DNA of 64,000 bases from Sphingopyxis fribergensis. Its GTDB lineage: Bacteria > Pseudomonadota > Alphaproteobacteria > Sphingomonadales > Sphingomonadaceae. Location: NCBI RefSeq assembly GCF_000803645.1, contig NZ_CP009122.1, forward strand, positions 1,898,501-1,962,500. Reading direction: 5' to 3'. The notes under the pieces are model-generated. The model was not told where the DNA came from, ran no database searches, and saw only the letters and a list, made by a program, of their open reading frames with translations. Positions 1 through 8,338 of this stretch are shown piece by piece. Both the position numbers and the translations under genes were made by a program. Within the stretch, counting starts at the first letter, position 1. Each line of letters opens with the position of its first letter.

Positions 1-563
1 GTCAGGTCGGGGGCATAGGAGCGCGCGGCGGTCGCGGTCCACAGCGCGGCGTGCCCGCCCTGCGATTCGCCCCATGCCGCAAAGCTGCTGCCTGCCCCCG
101 CACCCGGGATTTCGCGCGCCGCGCGCACCGCGTCGAGTACCGCATTCGCCGTGTCCTGCCCGACTAGGAACGGGTGCATCGTCGGGCTCCCAAGGCCGAT
201 ATAGTCGGGGGCGACGACGACATAGCCGCTGCGGACGGCGTTCATCCCCGCCGAATATTCAAAGAAATTGGGACTGAGCGAGGGCGCGCATCTTTCCGCA
301 ACCCCCCAAGCCCCGTGCGTCCAGGCGATGACACGGCGCGGGCGCGCCGGGATCACTTCCATGGGCGCAGCGACGATGCCGGTTACCGCGAAGCGTTGTC
401 CGTTGCCGTTGGTGGTCCAATATTGAACGCGCCACGCCTGAACGCCCGGCGGCGTTTCGGGCAGCGGCGTCGCAGCGATCAGGCGCCCGGGCTGCTGCGC
501 GGCCGCAGGCAGCGAAAAAACGGACAGGACGGCAACCAGGATGACGGCGTAGAGGTGGCGCAT
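1..563 (-). CDS. Secreted alpha/beta hydrolase (lipase-like), 3' part outside window
   Basis: The reverse strand reads a signal peptide (start MRHLYAVILVAVLS, ending near LPAAAQQ) followed by an alpha/beta-hydrolase fold. I see an oxyanion-side stretch WTHGAWG, then a YVVVAPDYIGLG strand-turn, and a nucleophile elbow GESQGG (G-x-S-x-G) shortly before the window edge. This resembles secretory lipase / prolyl-oligopeptidase-like hydrolases that act in the periplasm or outside the cell; the substrate cannot be told. I chose the ATG at 563 because GGGGAG lies seven bases upstream; an in-frame ATG at 569 is too close to that site. The acid and histidine of the triad would lie beyond position 1, so the gene is incomplete only because of the window edge. 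Confidence 0.75.
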   Translation of the reverse strand, partial: MRHLYAVILVAVLSVFSLPAAAQQPGRLIAATPLPETPPGVQAWRVQYWTTNGNGQRFAVTGIVAAPMEVIPARPRRVIAWTHGAWGVAERCAPSLSPNFFEYSAGMNAVRSGYVVVAPDYIGLGSPTMHPFLVGQDTANAVLDAVRAAREIPGAGAGSSFAAWGESQGGHAALWTATAARSYAPDL

Positions 564-641
564 CGACATTCTCCCCGATGCACCACCCTAGCATGAGTTG
601 GCGCCACCGCGAACGCCGTCTGCTAAGACACCCTACAACCT

Positions 642-669
642 CGTCATTCCCGCTTTCGCGGGAATGACG
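642..669. repeat. Solo copy of intergenic palindrome, family A
   Basis: This is a near-perfect palindrome with outer arms CGTCATTCCCGC and GCGGGAATGACG around a short TTTC centre. It lies 20 bases past the topA stop, between topA and the hydrolase start. The same unit occurs twice more as head-to-head pairs at 46541-46612 and 55138-55209. It could form a strong RNA hairpin and act as a topA 3' end. It has no T-run, so it is not a textbook terminator. Confidence 0.8.
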
Positions 670-689
670 AAAGAAACGGAAGAGCCCTG

Positions 690-3242
690 CTATTCTGCGT
701 CGGCCTTCTTTTTCGCCGGAGCCTTCTTCTTCGCCGCTGGTTTCTTGGCCGACGCCTTCTTCGGCGCCGCCTTCTTCTTACCCTTCGCCGGCCCCTTGGC
801 TGCGCGCGCGTCGATCAGTGCGATCGCTTCTTCAAGCGTCAGCGTCGCCGGATCGGCAGACTTGGGCAAAGTCGCATTGGTCGTGCCGTCGGTGACATAG
901 GGGCCAAAGCGCCCTTCCATCAGCTTCATCTCGCCGCCGCTCGTCGGATGCGGGCCGAAGGTGTTGAGCGGCTCGGCCTTGGTACGTCCACGCCCACCAC
1001 CCGCCGCCGCCTCGGCAATGCGGACGACCGCAGCGTTCATGCCGATGTCGAAGATTTCGGCGGTGCCAGTCAGCTTCGCATATTTGCCGTCGTGAAGTAG
1101 ATAGGGGCCATAGCGTCCCAGACCCGCCATGATCGGCTTGCCGCTCTCGGGATGCACCCCGACCTCGCGCGGCAGGCTGAGCAGCCGCAGCGCATAATCG
1201 AGGTCGAAGTCTTCGCCCGGTATATCCTTCGGGATCGACGAGCGCTTCGCCTCCTTACCGTCGCCGAGCTGGATGTATGGACCGAAGCGTCCGCTGCGCT
1301 TCGTCACTTCCAGCCCGCTGTCGGGATCATTGCCCATCGTCTCGGGTCCGGTGTCGGCTCCATCGCTGCCGCCCGGCTGCGCGAACTTGCGGGTGTATTT
1401 GCAATCGGGATAATTGCTGCACGCAATGAACGGCCCAAACTTGCCGCCGCGCAGCGCCAGCTTGCCGGTGCCGCAGTTGGGACAGATGCGCGGATCGCTG
1501 CCGTCGCCCTTGTCGGGGAAGAGATAAGGGCCGAGGAATTCGTCGAGCGCCGCAGTGATTTCCGAAGGCTTCTGTTCCATCACCTCGCCGGTGCGCGGCT
1601 TGAAATCGCGCCAGAAGCGTTCGAGCACCGCCTGCCATTGCGCGCGCCCGCCCGAGACATCGTCGAGTTCTTCCTCGAGCCCCGCTGTGAAATCATATTG
1701 GACGTAACGTTCGAAGAAGCGTTCGAGGAAAGCGGTGAGCAACCGGCCGCTTTCCTCAGGAATGAACCGGTTCTTTTCGACCGTCACATAGGCGCGATCC
1801 TTCAGCACCTGGAGGATCGAGGCATAGGTCGAGGGACGCCCGATACCGAGCTCTTCCATCTTCTTGACAAGGCTCGCCTCCGAATAGCGCGGTGGCGGCT
1901 GCGTTTCGTGCTTTTCGACCTCAATGCCGGTCTTCGCAGGCGCGTCACCGCTTGCCATTGCCGGCAGCAGGCGCGCATCTTCATCTTCGCTATCGTCGCG
2001 GCCTTCGTCATAGAGCGCGAGAAAGCCGGGGAATTTGATCACCTGTCCGGTCGCGCGCAGCATCGTCTTGCCGGTGCCATCGGTGAGGTCGATGCTCGTG
2101 CGCTCGAGCCGCGCCGAGGCCATCTGGCTTGCCATCGCGCGTTTCCAGATCAGCTCGTACAGCCGTGCATGATCGCCGCCGCCGGTTTTGTCCTTCGAAA
2201 AATCAGTCGGGCGGATCGCCTCGTGCGCTTCCTGCGCATTCTTCGCCTTGGTCTGATATTGGCGCGGCTGGTCGGGGACATAGCCGCCATCGTAGCGCGT
2301 CGCGATTGCTTTCCGGGCCGCGCTGATAGCGCTGCCGTCCATCTGGACGCCGTCGGTACGCATATAGGTGATCGCGCCATCCTCGTAGAGGCCTTGCGCG
2401 ATCCGCATCGTGTGGCTGGCCGAGAAGCCGAGCTTGCGCGCCGCTTCCTGCTGCAAGGTCGAGGTCGTGAACGGCGGCGGCGGGTTGCGCGTCAGCGGCT
2501 TGGTTTCAACGAGGTCGACGGTGAAATGACCCGCCCTTACGTCGGCCTCGGCGGCGCGCGCATCTGCCTCGTTGGTGATGGTCAGCCGCTCGATCTTGTC
2601 GCCGCGCCAACGCGCAAGCCGCGCCTTGAACGGCGTGCCGGACATTTCGAACAGCCCGGTAACCGACCAATATTGCTGCGCAACAAAGGCCTCGATCTCG
2701 CGTTCGCGTTCGACGACAAGGCGCAGCGAAACCGACTGGACGCGGCCCGCCGATTTGGCGCCGGGCAGCTTGCGCCACAGCACCGGCGACAGGGTGAAAC
2801 CGACCAGATAATCGAGCGCGCGTCGGGCGCGATACGCGTCGATGAGATCGTCGTCGAGCGCGCGCGGATGCGCCATCGCGGTCAGCACCGCGTCCTTGGT
2901 GATTGCATTAAAGGTCACGCGGTCGACTTCAGCGGGCAGCGCCTTTTTGCTGCGCAGCAATTCCTGTACATGCCAGCTGATCGCTTCACCTTCGCGGTCA
3001 GGGTCAGTCGCGAGGATCAATCTATCGGCACCCTTGGCGGCGTCCTGGATTTCCTTCATCCGCTTCGCCTTGTCGGGATAAAGCAGCCACTGCATCGCAA
3101 AGCCGTCGTCGGGATCGACCGATCCGTCCTTGGGCGGCAGGTCGCGGACGTGGCCATAGCTGGCCAGAACTTTGAAGTCGCGACCGAGATATTTCTCGAT
3201 CGTTTTCGCCTTTGCAGGCGATTCCACAATTACCAATTGCAT
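690..3242 (-). CDS. topA: DNA topoisomerase I
   Basis: Type IA topoisomerase that relaxes negative supercoils through a 5'-phosphotyrosine intermediate. The 850-residue product starts at MQLVIVESPAKAK. The TOPRIM domain carries Glu7 and the acidic cluster DPDREGE at 80-86. The catalytic tyrosine is Tyr293 in AITYMRTDG. A C4 zinc ribbon is visible (Cys587, Cys590, Cys608, Cys614), followed by further topo-C repeats that keep the GRFGPY signature but lack cysteines. The C-terminus is a Lys/Ala/Pro-rich tail of about 40 residues, common in alphaproteobacterial TopA and likely to bind DNA. I chose ATG 3242 over an in-frame GTG at 3263 because GGGGAT sits about eight bases upstream and the TOPRIM strand begins right after it. 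It lies downstream of plsY-dprA in the same direction. Confidence 0.97.
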   Translation of the reverse strand: MQLVIVESPAKAKTIEKYLGRDFKVLASYGHVRDLPPKDGSVDPDDGFAMQWLLYPDKAKRMKEIQDAAKGADRLILATDPDREGEAISWHVQELLRSKKALPAEVDRVTFNAITKDAVLTAMAHPRALDDDLIDAYRARRALDYLVGFTLSPVLWRKLPGAKSAGRVQSVSLRLVVEREREIEAFVAQQYWSVTGLFEMSGTPFKARLARWRGDKIERLTITNEADARAAEADVRAGHFTVDLVETKPLTRNPPPPFTTSTLQQEAARKLGFSASHTMRIAQGLYEDGAITYMRTDGVQMDGSAISAARKAIATRYDGGYVPDQPRQYQTKAKNAQEAHEAIRPTDFSKDKTGGGDHARLYELIWKRAMASQMASARLERTSIDLTDGTGKTMLRATGQVIKFPGFLALYDEGRDDSEDEDARLLPAMASGDAPAKTGIEVEKHETQPPPRYSEASLVKKMEELGIGRPSTYASILQVLKDRAYVTVEKNRFIPEESGRLLTAFLERFFERYVQYDFTAGLEEELDDVSGGRAQWQAVLERFWRDFKPRTGEVMEQKPSEITAALDEFLGPYLFPDKGDGSDPRICPNCGTGKLALRGGKFGPFIACSNYPDCKYTRKFAQPGGSDGADTGPETMGNDPDSGLEVTKRSGRFGPYIQLGDGKEAKRSSIPKDIPGEDFDLDYALRLLSLPREVGVHPESGKPIMAGLGRYGPYLLHDGKYAKLTGTAEIFDIGMNAAVVRIAEAAAGGGRGRTKAEPLNTFGPHPTSGGEMKLMEGRFGPYVTDGTTNATLPKSADPATLTLEEAIALIDARAAKGPAKGKKKAAPKKASAKKPAAKKKAPAKKKADAE

Positions 3243-3384
3243 TAAAAAACTATCCCCGTTCACCGGCTCTCACATGTACGCGCGAGGGTGGCGGGGATCG
3301 CTCGATGCCGTCAAGCCGGATTTTTCGTCAGCCGTGCTGCCATTTGAAATCGGCGGGCAGAATGCCTGTCGCCTGCGCGGTCGA

Positions 3385-4470
3385 TCACGTGAGGGAAATC
3401 TTCGCACCAGCGTGACGCTCGACACGCCCCGCAAGCTCCAATTCGAGCAACAGCAGCTGCACCGTCGAGGCGTCCTGCCCCGATTGTCGCACCAGTTCGT
3501 CGACCGCGACCGGGGTCGGCCCGAGAAGGTCGATCAACGACCGGCGTTCCCCCTCGCCGGCGTTCACCCGCGCCGGGGCCGCAGCATAGCGTTGCACCGG
3601 CTCGCGCACCATTCGTGCGTCGATCGGTCCGACCGCTTCGAGCACATCGTCGACCGTCTGGATCAGCGTTGCGCCTTCGCGGATAAGCATATTGCAGCCC
3701 TGCGCGCGCGGATCGAGCGGCGAGCCGGGCACCGCCATGACTTCGCGGCCATAGTCGCCGGCGCGGCGTGCGGTGATCAGCGATCCCGATTTGGGCGCCG
3801 CCTCGATCACCACTGTGCCGTGCGCGATCCCGGCGATGATCCGGTTGCGCGAAGGGAAATGACGTGCCAGCGGTTCGGCGCCCGGCGGCTGTTCGGCGAT
3901 CAGCAATTGGTCGCTCGCGATCCTTTCCTGCAACGCGGCATTTTCGGGCGGAAACGCGATGTCGATCCCGCTGGCGATCACCCCGGCGGTCGAACCGCCG
4001 AGCGCGCCGATATGCGCCGCAGTGTCGACCCCGCGCGCGAGGCCGCTGACCACCGTCACGTCGCGCGATGCCAGATCGGCGGCGAGCTGGCGCGCGAAGC
4101 GGCATGCGATCGCCGAGGCATTGCGCGCGCCTACGATCGCAACGCATGGGCGCCGAAGCATGGCGGTGTCGCCGCGAACGACGACAACTGGCGGCGCGCC
4201 CTCCACCTCGCGGAGCATCGCAGAATAATCATCCTCATCGCTGAAGATATGACGCGCGCCCAGCGTTGCGACACGCTCGATCTCGCGCTCTGCAACCTCG
4301 GCTGGCGCGATGCGCGCCTTCCCTGCCCCGCCGCGCAGCACGAGCTCCGGCAGCGCATCGAGCGCGGCTTCGCCTGATCCAAAGCGCAACATGAGCTGGT
4401 GCCAGCTGACCGGGCCGACGTGCGGCGTGCGGATCAGGCGAAGCCGCGCCAGCCGTTCGGCGTGCGTCAC
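3385..4470 (-). CDS. dprA: DNA-processing protein DprA
   Basis: DprA/Smf loads RecA onto incoming single-stranded DNA during natural transformation. The 361-residue protein has the Rossmann-like core with CVAIVGARNASA (109-120), SGLARGVDTAAH (142-153), the SGIDIAFPPEN motif (167-177) and the FPSRNRIIAG loop (205-214). A C-terminal winged-helix segment follows from about residue 305 to the end. The GTG start overlaps the plsY stop as GTGA, and AGGAGCGGGGG lies just upstream, so translation is probably coupled. ComEC, the DNA-uptake channel, is also in this window (60-62 kb). An open frame extends further upstream, but that part covers plsY in another frame. Confidence 0.95.
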   Translation of the reverse strand: MTHAERLARLRLIRTPHVGPVSWHQLMLRFGSGEAALDALPELVLRGGAGKARIAPAEVAEREIERVATLGARHIFSDEDDYSAMLREVEGAPPVVVVRGDTAMLRRPCVAIVGARNASAIACRFARQLAADLASRDVTVVSGLARGVDTAAHIGALGGSTAGVIASGIDIAFPPENAALQERIASDQLLIAEQPPGAEPLARHFPSRNRIIAGIAHGTVVIEAAPKSGSLITARRAGDYGREVMAVPGSPLDPRAQGCNMLIREGATLIQTVDDVLEAVGPIDARMVREPVQRYAAAPARVNAGEGERRSLIDLLGPTPVAVDELVRQSGQDASTVQLLLLELELAGRVERHAGAKISLT

Positions 4471-5087
4471 GCTTCCCCCGCTCCTGTGGGGCCCTTTTTC
4501 TTTCCACTGACGCGCGGTTCGGTCCCGGCGCGCAGCCGCGCGATATTTTCGCGATGCCGCCACAGCACGATCACCGCAAGCCCCGCGAGGCCGATCGCAT
4601 AGACCGGATGACCGAACGCAAGAGCCGCGATCGGCGCCGAGATCGCGCCCAGCATCCCGCCGAGAGAGGAGATGCGCAGCAGCAGCACCGTGCCGAGCCA
4701 CACCACTGCGAACACCAGGCCGATCGGCCAGGCAAGCGCCAGCGCCAGCCCGAGCAAAGTCGCGACGCCCTTGCCGCCGCGAAAGTTCAGCCAGACCGGA
4801 TAGCAATGCCCGATCATCGCCGCCGCGCCCGCGATCATCGCGGCATGCTCGCCAAGTTGCGGCACGAAATGCCGCGCGAGCAGGACCGCGACTGCGCCCT
4901 TCGCTCCGTCGAGGATCAGCGTTGCCGCCGCAAGCCCCTTGCGCCCGGTGCGCAGCACATTGGTCGCACCGATATTGCCTGATCCGATCTGGCGCAGATC
5001 GCCAGCGCCGAAGAAACGCGTCAGGACCACGCCAAAGGGGATCGAGCCGAGAAGATAGCCGATGGCGATCAGCAAAAATATCGTCAT
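4467..5087 (-). CDS. plsY: Glycerol-3-phosphate acyltransferase PlsY
   Basis: Membrane acyltransferase that moves the acyl group from acyl-phosphate to glycerol-3-phosphate, the first step of phospholipid synthesis. The 206-residue protein has about five hydrophobic segments and the family motifs GSIPFG (14-19), GSGNIGATN (34-42) and FRGGKGVAT in the second cytoplasmic loop. I chose ATG 5087 because the hydrophobic N-terminus MTIFLLIAIGYLLG begins there and a GCGGGG stretch precedes it; a longer in-frame start at 5141 adds a polar leader not expected in the family. Its last bases overlap dprA. Confidence 0.95.
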   Translation of the reverse strand: MTIFLLIAIGYLLGSIPFGVVLTRFFGAGDLRQIGSGNIGATNVLRTGRKGLAAATLILDGAKGAVAVLLARHFVPQLGEHAAMIAGAAAMIGHCYPVWLNFRGGKGVATLLGLALALAWPIGLVFAVVWLGTVLLLRISSLGGMLGAISAPIAALAFGHPVYAIGLAGLAVIVLWRHRENIARLRAGTEPRVSGKKKGPTGAGEA

Positions 5088-5209
5088 GTAAACCCCGCTC
5101 CGTTCGAGCCCCGTTGTGGCGATGTTGGACGATGCAATCAATTGATTTGGATCGCGTGACCGCCAAAATGGATTTGATGACGGCCGGTCCTGCCTGCTAG
5201 GCTACACAC

Positions 5210-6016
5210 ATGCACCCCCCTGCGCCCGACGCGCCCATCCTGTTCTTCGATAGCGGCCTTGGCGGTCTCACGGTGCTCGGGCCGACGCGCGCGCTGCTGC
5301 CGACCGCGCCGATCGTTTATGCCGCCGACTACGCCGGCCTGCCTTACGGTCAGAAAAGCGAAGCCGAGCTTGCCGCGCGTGTTCCCGCGCTGCTCGGGCG
5401 CCTCTTCGAACGCTACCAGCCGCGCCTCGCGGTGATCGCGTGCAACACGGCCTCGACGATAGCGCTTGCGCATGTCCGCGCCGCACTTGACCTGCCGATC
5501 GTCGGCACGGTCCCTGCAATCAAGCCCGCTGCCGAACTCACCAAAAGCGGCGTCATCGGCGTCCTCGGGACCGAGGCGACGGTGCGCCAGCCCTATGTCG
5601 ACGACCTCAGCGCGCGCTTTGCGAGCGGCAAAACTGTGCTGCGCCACGGCAGCCCCGGCCTCGTCACCGGCGCCGAGGCCAAGCTGCGCGGCGAAGCGAT
5701 CGACCCCGCGATTATTGCGCGCGCGGTCGCGGGACTGCGCGATCAGCCCGGCGGCGACGCGATGGACGTCATCGTCCTCGCTTGCACGCATTTCCCTTTG
5801 CTGGAGCAGGAATTGCAGGCGGCCGTCGGACCCGAGGTCCGGCTGATCGACGGCGCGGCTGGGATCGCGCGGCGCATCGCGCATTTGACCGCCGGCCAGG
5901 CGTGGCCCGCGGCGGCATCGCCCGGTATCGCCGTTTTCACCCGCAGCGAAGATCGCCCGCCGCCGCCGCTAGCTGCGCTGGCGCCTTATGGCATCGGGAC
6001 GATCGAGACGATCTGA
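5210..6016 (+). CDS. murI: Glutamate racemase
   Basis: Converts L- to D-glutamate for peptidoglycan without cofactor. Both catalytic cysteines are present: Cys78 in AVIACNTAS and Cys192 in VLACTHFP, each acting on one face of the substrate. The N-terminal FFDSGLGGL (12-20) supplies the conserved Asp-Ser pair. At 268 residues it has the usual length. It is divergent from plsY across a roughly 120-base gap and lies upstream of hemA. Confidence 0.95.
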   Translation: MHPPAPDAPILFFDSGLGGLTVLGPTRALLPTAPIVYAADYAGLPYGQKSEAELAARVPALLGRLFERYQPRLAVIACNTASTIALAHVRAALDLPIVGTVPAIKPAAELTKSGVIGVLGTEATVRQPYVDDLSARFASGKTVLRHGSPGLVTGAEAKLRGEAIDPAIIARAVAGLRDQPGGDAMDVIVLACTHFPLLEQELQAAVGPEVRLIDGAAGIARRIAHLTAGQAWPAAASPGIAVFTRSEDRPPPPLAALAPYGIGTIETI

Positions 6017-6045
6017 CAAGGCAATTTGTTAGGACAATTTGTCCT
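6013..6045. promoter_or_regulatory. Dyad-rich operator candidate upstream of hemA
   Basis: A 15-base odd palindrome AGGACAATTTGTCCT (seven-base arms AGGACAA/TTGTCCT) occupies 6031-6045. It is preceded by a weaker dyad CTGACAA-N6-TTGTTAG at 6013-6032. The octamer CAATTTGT occurs in both, 13 bases apart. A TATAAG hexamer abuts the palindrome at 6045-6050. The layout suggests a repressor or activator site controlling hemA. It does not match FNR (TTGAT-N4-ATCAA) or Irr boxes that I know, so the regulator is unknown. Confidence 0.35.
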
Positions 6046-6168
6046 ATAAGTTGCGAATCGTTCGCACTGGATTTCGGCTAGATTCGGCGTTATTGGGCCG
6101 CTGTTAAGTGCCGCCGGAGGGAGCGGCGTCCAAAGACCTGAACAGGCACCTGACTGCGGGGCTTAAAC

Positions 6169-7389
6169 GTGAACTATAACGATATTTTCGCTCGGGCCAT
6201 CGACCGGTTGCATGAGGAAGGACGCTATCGCGTCTTCATCGACATCCTGCGCAACCGCGGCGCCTTTCCCAACGCGCGCTGTTTTGCCGGCCACAACGGG
6301 CCCAAGCCGATTACGGTCTGGTGCTCGAACGACTATCTTGCGATGGGCCAGCATCCCAAGGTCGTCGAAGCGATGGAAGATGCGCTGCACGACGTCGGTG
6401 CGGGTTCGGGCGGGACGCGCAATATCGGCGGCAACACGCATTATCATATCGACCTCGAACATGAGCTTGCCGACCTGCACGGCAAGGACGGCGCTTTGCT
6501 CTTTACTTCGGGCTATATTTCGAACGAAGCGACGCTCGGCACGCTCGGCAAATTGCTGCCGAACTGCATCATCTATTCGGACGAGCTCAACCATGCGTCG
6601 ATGATCGCGGGTATCCGCAACTCGGGCTGCGAAAAGCGCGTGTGGCGCCACAATGACCTGGCGCATCTCGAGGAACTGCTCGCCGCCGACGATCCCGACG
6701 CGGCGAAGCTGATCGCCTTCGAAAGCGTCTATTCGATGGACGGCGACATCGCCCCTATCCACGCAATCTGTGACCTCGCCGACAAATATAACGCGCTCAC
6801 CTATTGCGACGAAGTGCATGCCGTCGGCATGTACGGCCCGCGCGGCGGCGGCATTTCGGACCGTGATGAAGCGGCCGATCGCATCACCATCATCGAGGGT
6901 ACGTTGGGCAAGGCGTTCGGCGTGATGGGCGGCTATATCGCTGCCGACAAGAATATCATCGACGTGATCCGTTCCTACGCGCCCGGCTTCATCTTCACGA
7001 CCAGCCTGTCGCCGGTGCTCGTCGCGGGCGTGCTCGCCAGCGTGCGTCACCTCAAATCGTCGAGCGTCGAGCGCGACGCGCAGCAGGAAGCGGCGGCTTA
7101 CCTCAAACAGAGCTTCCGCGACGCCGGCCTTCCGGTGATGGATTCGACGACGCATATCGTCCCGCTGATGGTCGGCGACCCTGTGCGCGCGAAGAAGATC
7201 AGCGACATATTGCTCGCCGAATATGGCGTCTATGTTCAGCCGATCAATTTCCCGACCGTGCCGCGCGGCACCGAACGCCTGCGCTTCACCCCCGGGCCGG
7301 CGCATGACGAGGCGATGATGCGCGAGTTGACCGAGGCGCTCGTCGAGATCTGGGACCGGCTCGAACTGCAGCTTCAGAAGGCGGCGTGA
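6169..7389 (+). CDS. hemA: 5-aminolevulinate synthase
   Basis: PLP enzyme condensing glycine with succinyl-CoA to 5-aminolevulinate, the committed step of tetrapyrrole synthesis by the C4 (Shemin) pathway used in alphaproteobacteria. The 406-residue protein starts with the typical [14 protein letters not shown]. The PLP lysine is Lys248 in [22 protein letters not shown] (211-223) carries the Asp that contacts the PLP ring and a conserved His, and [10 protein letters not shown] binds the cofactor phosphate region. It has a GTG start with GGGG nine bases upstream. The 152-base upstream gap carries the dyads listed separately. Its stop overlaps the next start as GTGA. Confidence 0.97.
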   Translation: MNYNDIFARAIDRLHEEGRYRVFIDILRNRGAFPNARCFAGHNGPKPITVWCSNDYLAMGQHPKVVEAMEDALHDVGAGSGGTRNIGGNTHYHIDLEHELADLHGKDGALLFTSGYISNEATLGTLGKLLPNCIIYSDELNHASMIAGIRNSGCEKRVWRHNDLAHLEELLAADDPDAAKLIAFESVYSMDGDIAPIHAICDLADKYNALTYCDEVHAVGMYGPRGGGISDRDEAADRITIIEGTLGKAFGVMGGYIAADKNIIDVIRSYAPGFIFTTSLSPVLVAGVLASVRHLKSSSVERDAQQEAAAYLKQSFRDAGLPVMDSTTHIVPLMVGDPVRAKKISDILLAEYGVYVQPINFPTVPRGTERLRFTPGPAHDEAMMRELTEALVEIWDRLELQLQKAA

Positions 7390-8075
7390 CGGGCGCATCC
7401 AGTTACGATGACGTCGTCGTCGGACGCCGCTCGATTCGCGGCTTCCTCGACAAGCCCGTTCCGAAAGCGTTGATCGCGGAAATCCTAGAGGTCGCGATGC
7501 GCGCGCCCTCGTCGTTCAACAATCAGTGCTGGAATTTCTCGGTCGTTACCGGCGATCCGCTCGCGGCGATCCGGCAAGGCAACACCGACGGCATCCTTGG
7601 GGGCAAGCCCGACAGTCGCGAGTTCCGCCGTTTCGACGGCATCGCCGACGATCATCGCGCGCGCCAGATCGAGATTGCGAAACAGCTTTTCGGCGCGATG
7701 GGCATCGCACGCGACGACAAGGACGCGCGGCAGGACTGGGTGCTGCGCGGTTTTCGCCAGTTCGATGCGCCGGTCAGCGTCGTCGTGACCTATGACCGCG
7801 TGCTGCTCGGCAGCGACATCGCGCCTTTCGATTGCGGTGCGGTGACGAACGCGCTGGTCAACGCCGCCTGGTCACGCGGGCTCGGCTGCGTCATCAATAG
7901 CCAGGGCATCATGCAAAGCCCCGTGGTTCGCAAGCATGCGCGCATCTCCGACGATCAGGTCATCATGATCTGCGTCGCGATGGGCTGGCCCGACGCCGAT
8001 TTTCCGGCCAATACGGTGGTGTCGAACCGCAAGAGCGTCGACGAGGCGGTGCGGTTCGTCGGTTTCGAGGATTAA
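7386..8075 (+). CDS. Nitroreductase family flavoprotein
   Basis: FMN-dependent NAD(P)H nitroreductase of about 229 residues. The N-terminal [13 protein letters not shown] and [11 protein letters not shown] segments are the usual FMN-phosphate and re-face elements. The C-terminal part has [16 protein letters not shown] and [10 protein letters not shown], typical of the fold. The natural substrate cannot be read from sequence; family members reduce nitroaromatics, quinones or act in other redox steps. The GTG start overlaps the hemA stop and AGAAGG lies about six bases upstream, so the two genes are probably co-translated. Confidence 0.9.
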   Translation: MTGASSYDDVVVGRRSIRGFLDKPVPKALIAEILEVAMRAPSSFNNQCWNFSVVTGDPLAAIRQGNTDGILGGKPDSREFRRFDGIADDHRARQIEIAKQLFGAMGIARDDKDARQDWVLRGFRQFDAPVSVVVTYDRVLLGSDIAPFDCGAVTNALVNAAWSRGLGCVINSQGIMQSPVVRKHARISDDQVIMICVAMGWPDADFPANTVVSNRKSVDEAVRFVGFED

Positions 8076-8113
8076 TAGGCGACTGGATGTCTCATCCGCT
8101 GGAGCTGTTGGTC

Positions 8114-8227
8114 ATGGCCGTTCAATCGGCCGCAGAGATTCCCGATAGTCGGCGAACGGGATGCTTGTCAGGCTTGGCCGTGATCGCTGCGGCCGCGCTT
8201 CTCGTGTTTTTGGGCTTGTTGCTCTGA
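8114..8227 (+). CDS. Possible small single-span membrane protein
   Basis: A 37-codon frame lies in the 263-base gap after the nitroreductase. It encodes a polar N-terminus (MAVQSAAEIPDSRRTG) followed by one hydrophobic helix (LAVIAAAALLVFLGLLL) that ends at the stop. GGAG sits nine bases before the ATG. A longer in-frame start at 8087 (46 residues) has a weaker site. Tail-anchored single-span shape and RBS support a real gene, but without comparison this is only a candidate. Rest of the gap: nothing else seen. Confidence 0.35.
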   Translation: MAVQSAAEIPDSRRTGCLSGLAVIAAAALLVFLGLLL

Positions 8228-8338
8228 GGAAATGCGGATTCCTCACCGCATGCCAAAGCGGCATCCCTTCGACAAGATAGGGGCAACCCGATAGGATGGC
8301 TTGCGAATCTTGTCCCTTCGCCATCGCGAAAGATTGTC

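Noticed and set aside
1152-3245. A 697-codon open frame on the forward strand opposite topA
   Set aside because: It mirrors topA codon for codon, has low-complexity Arg/Ala/Asp-rich content and no family motif. It is an antisense shadow caused by high GC content.
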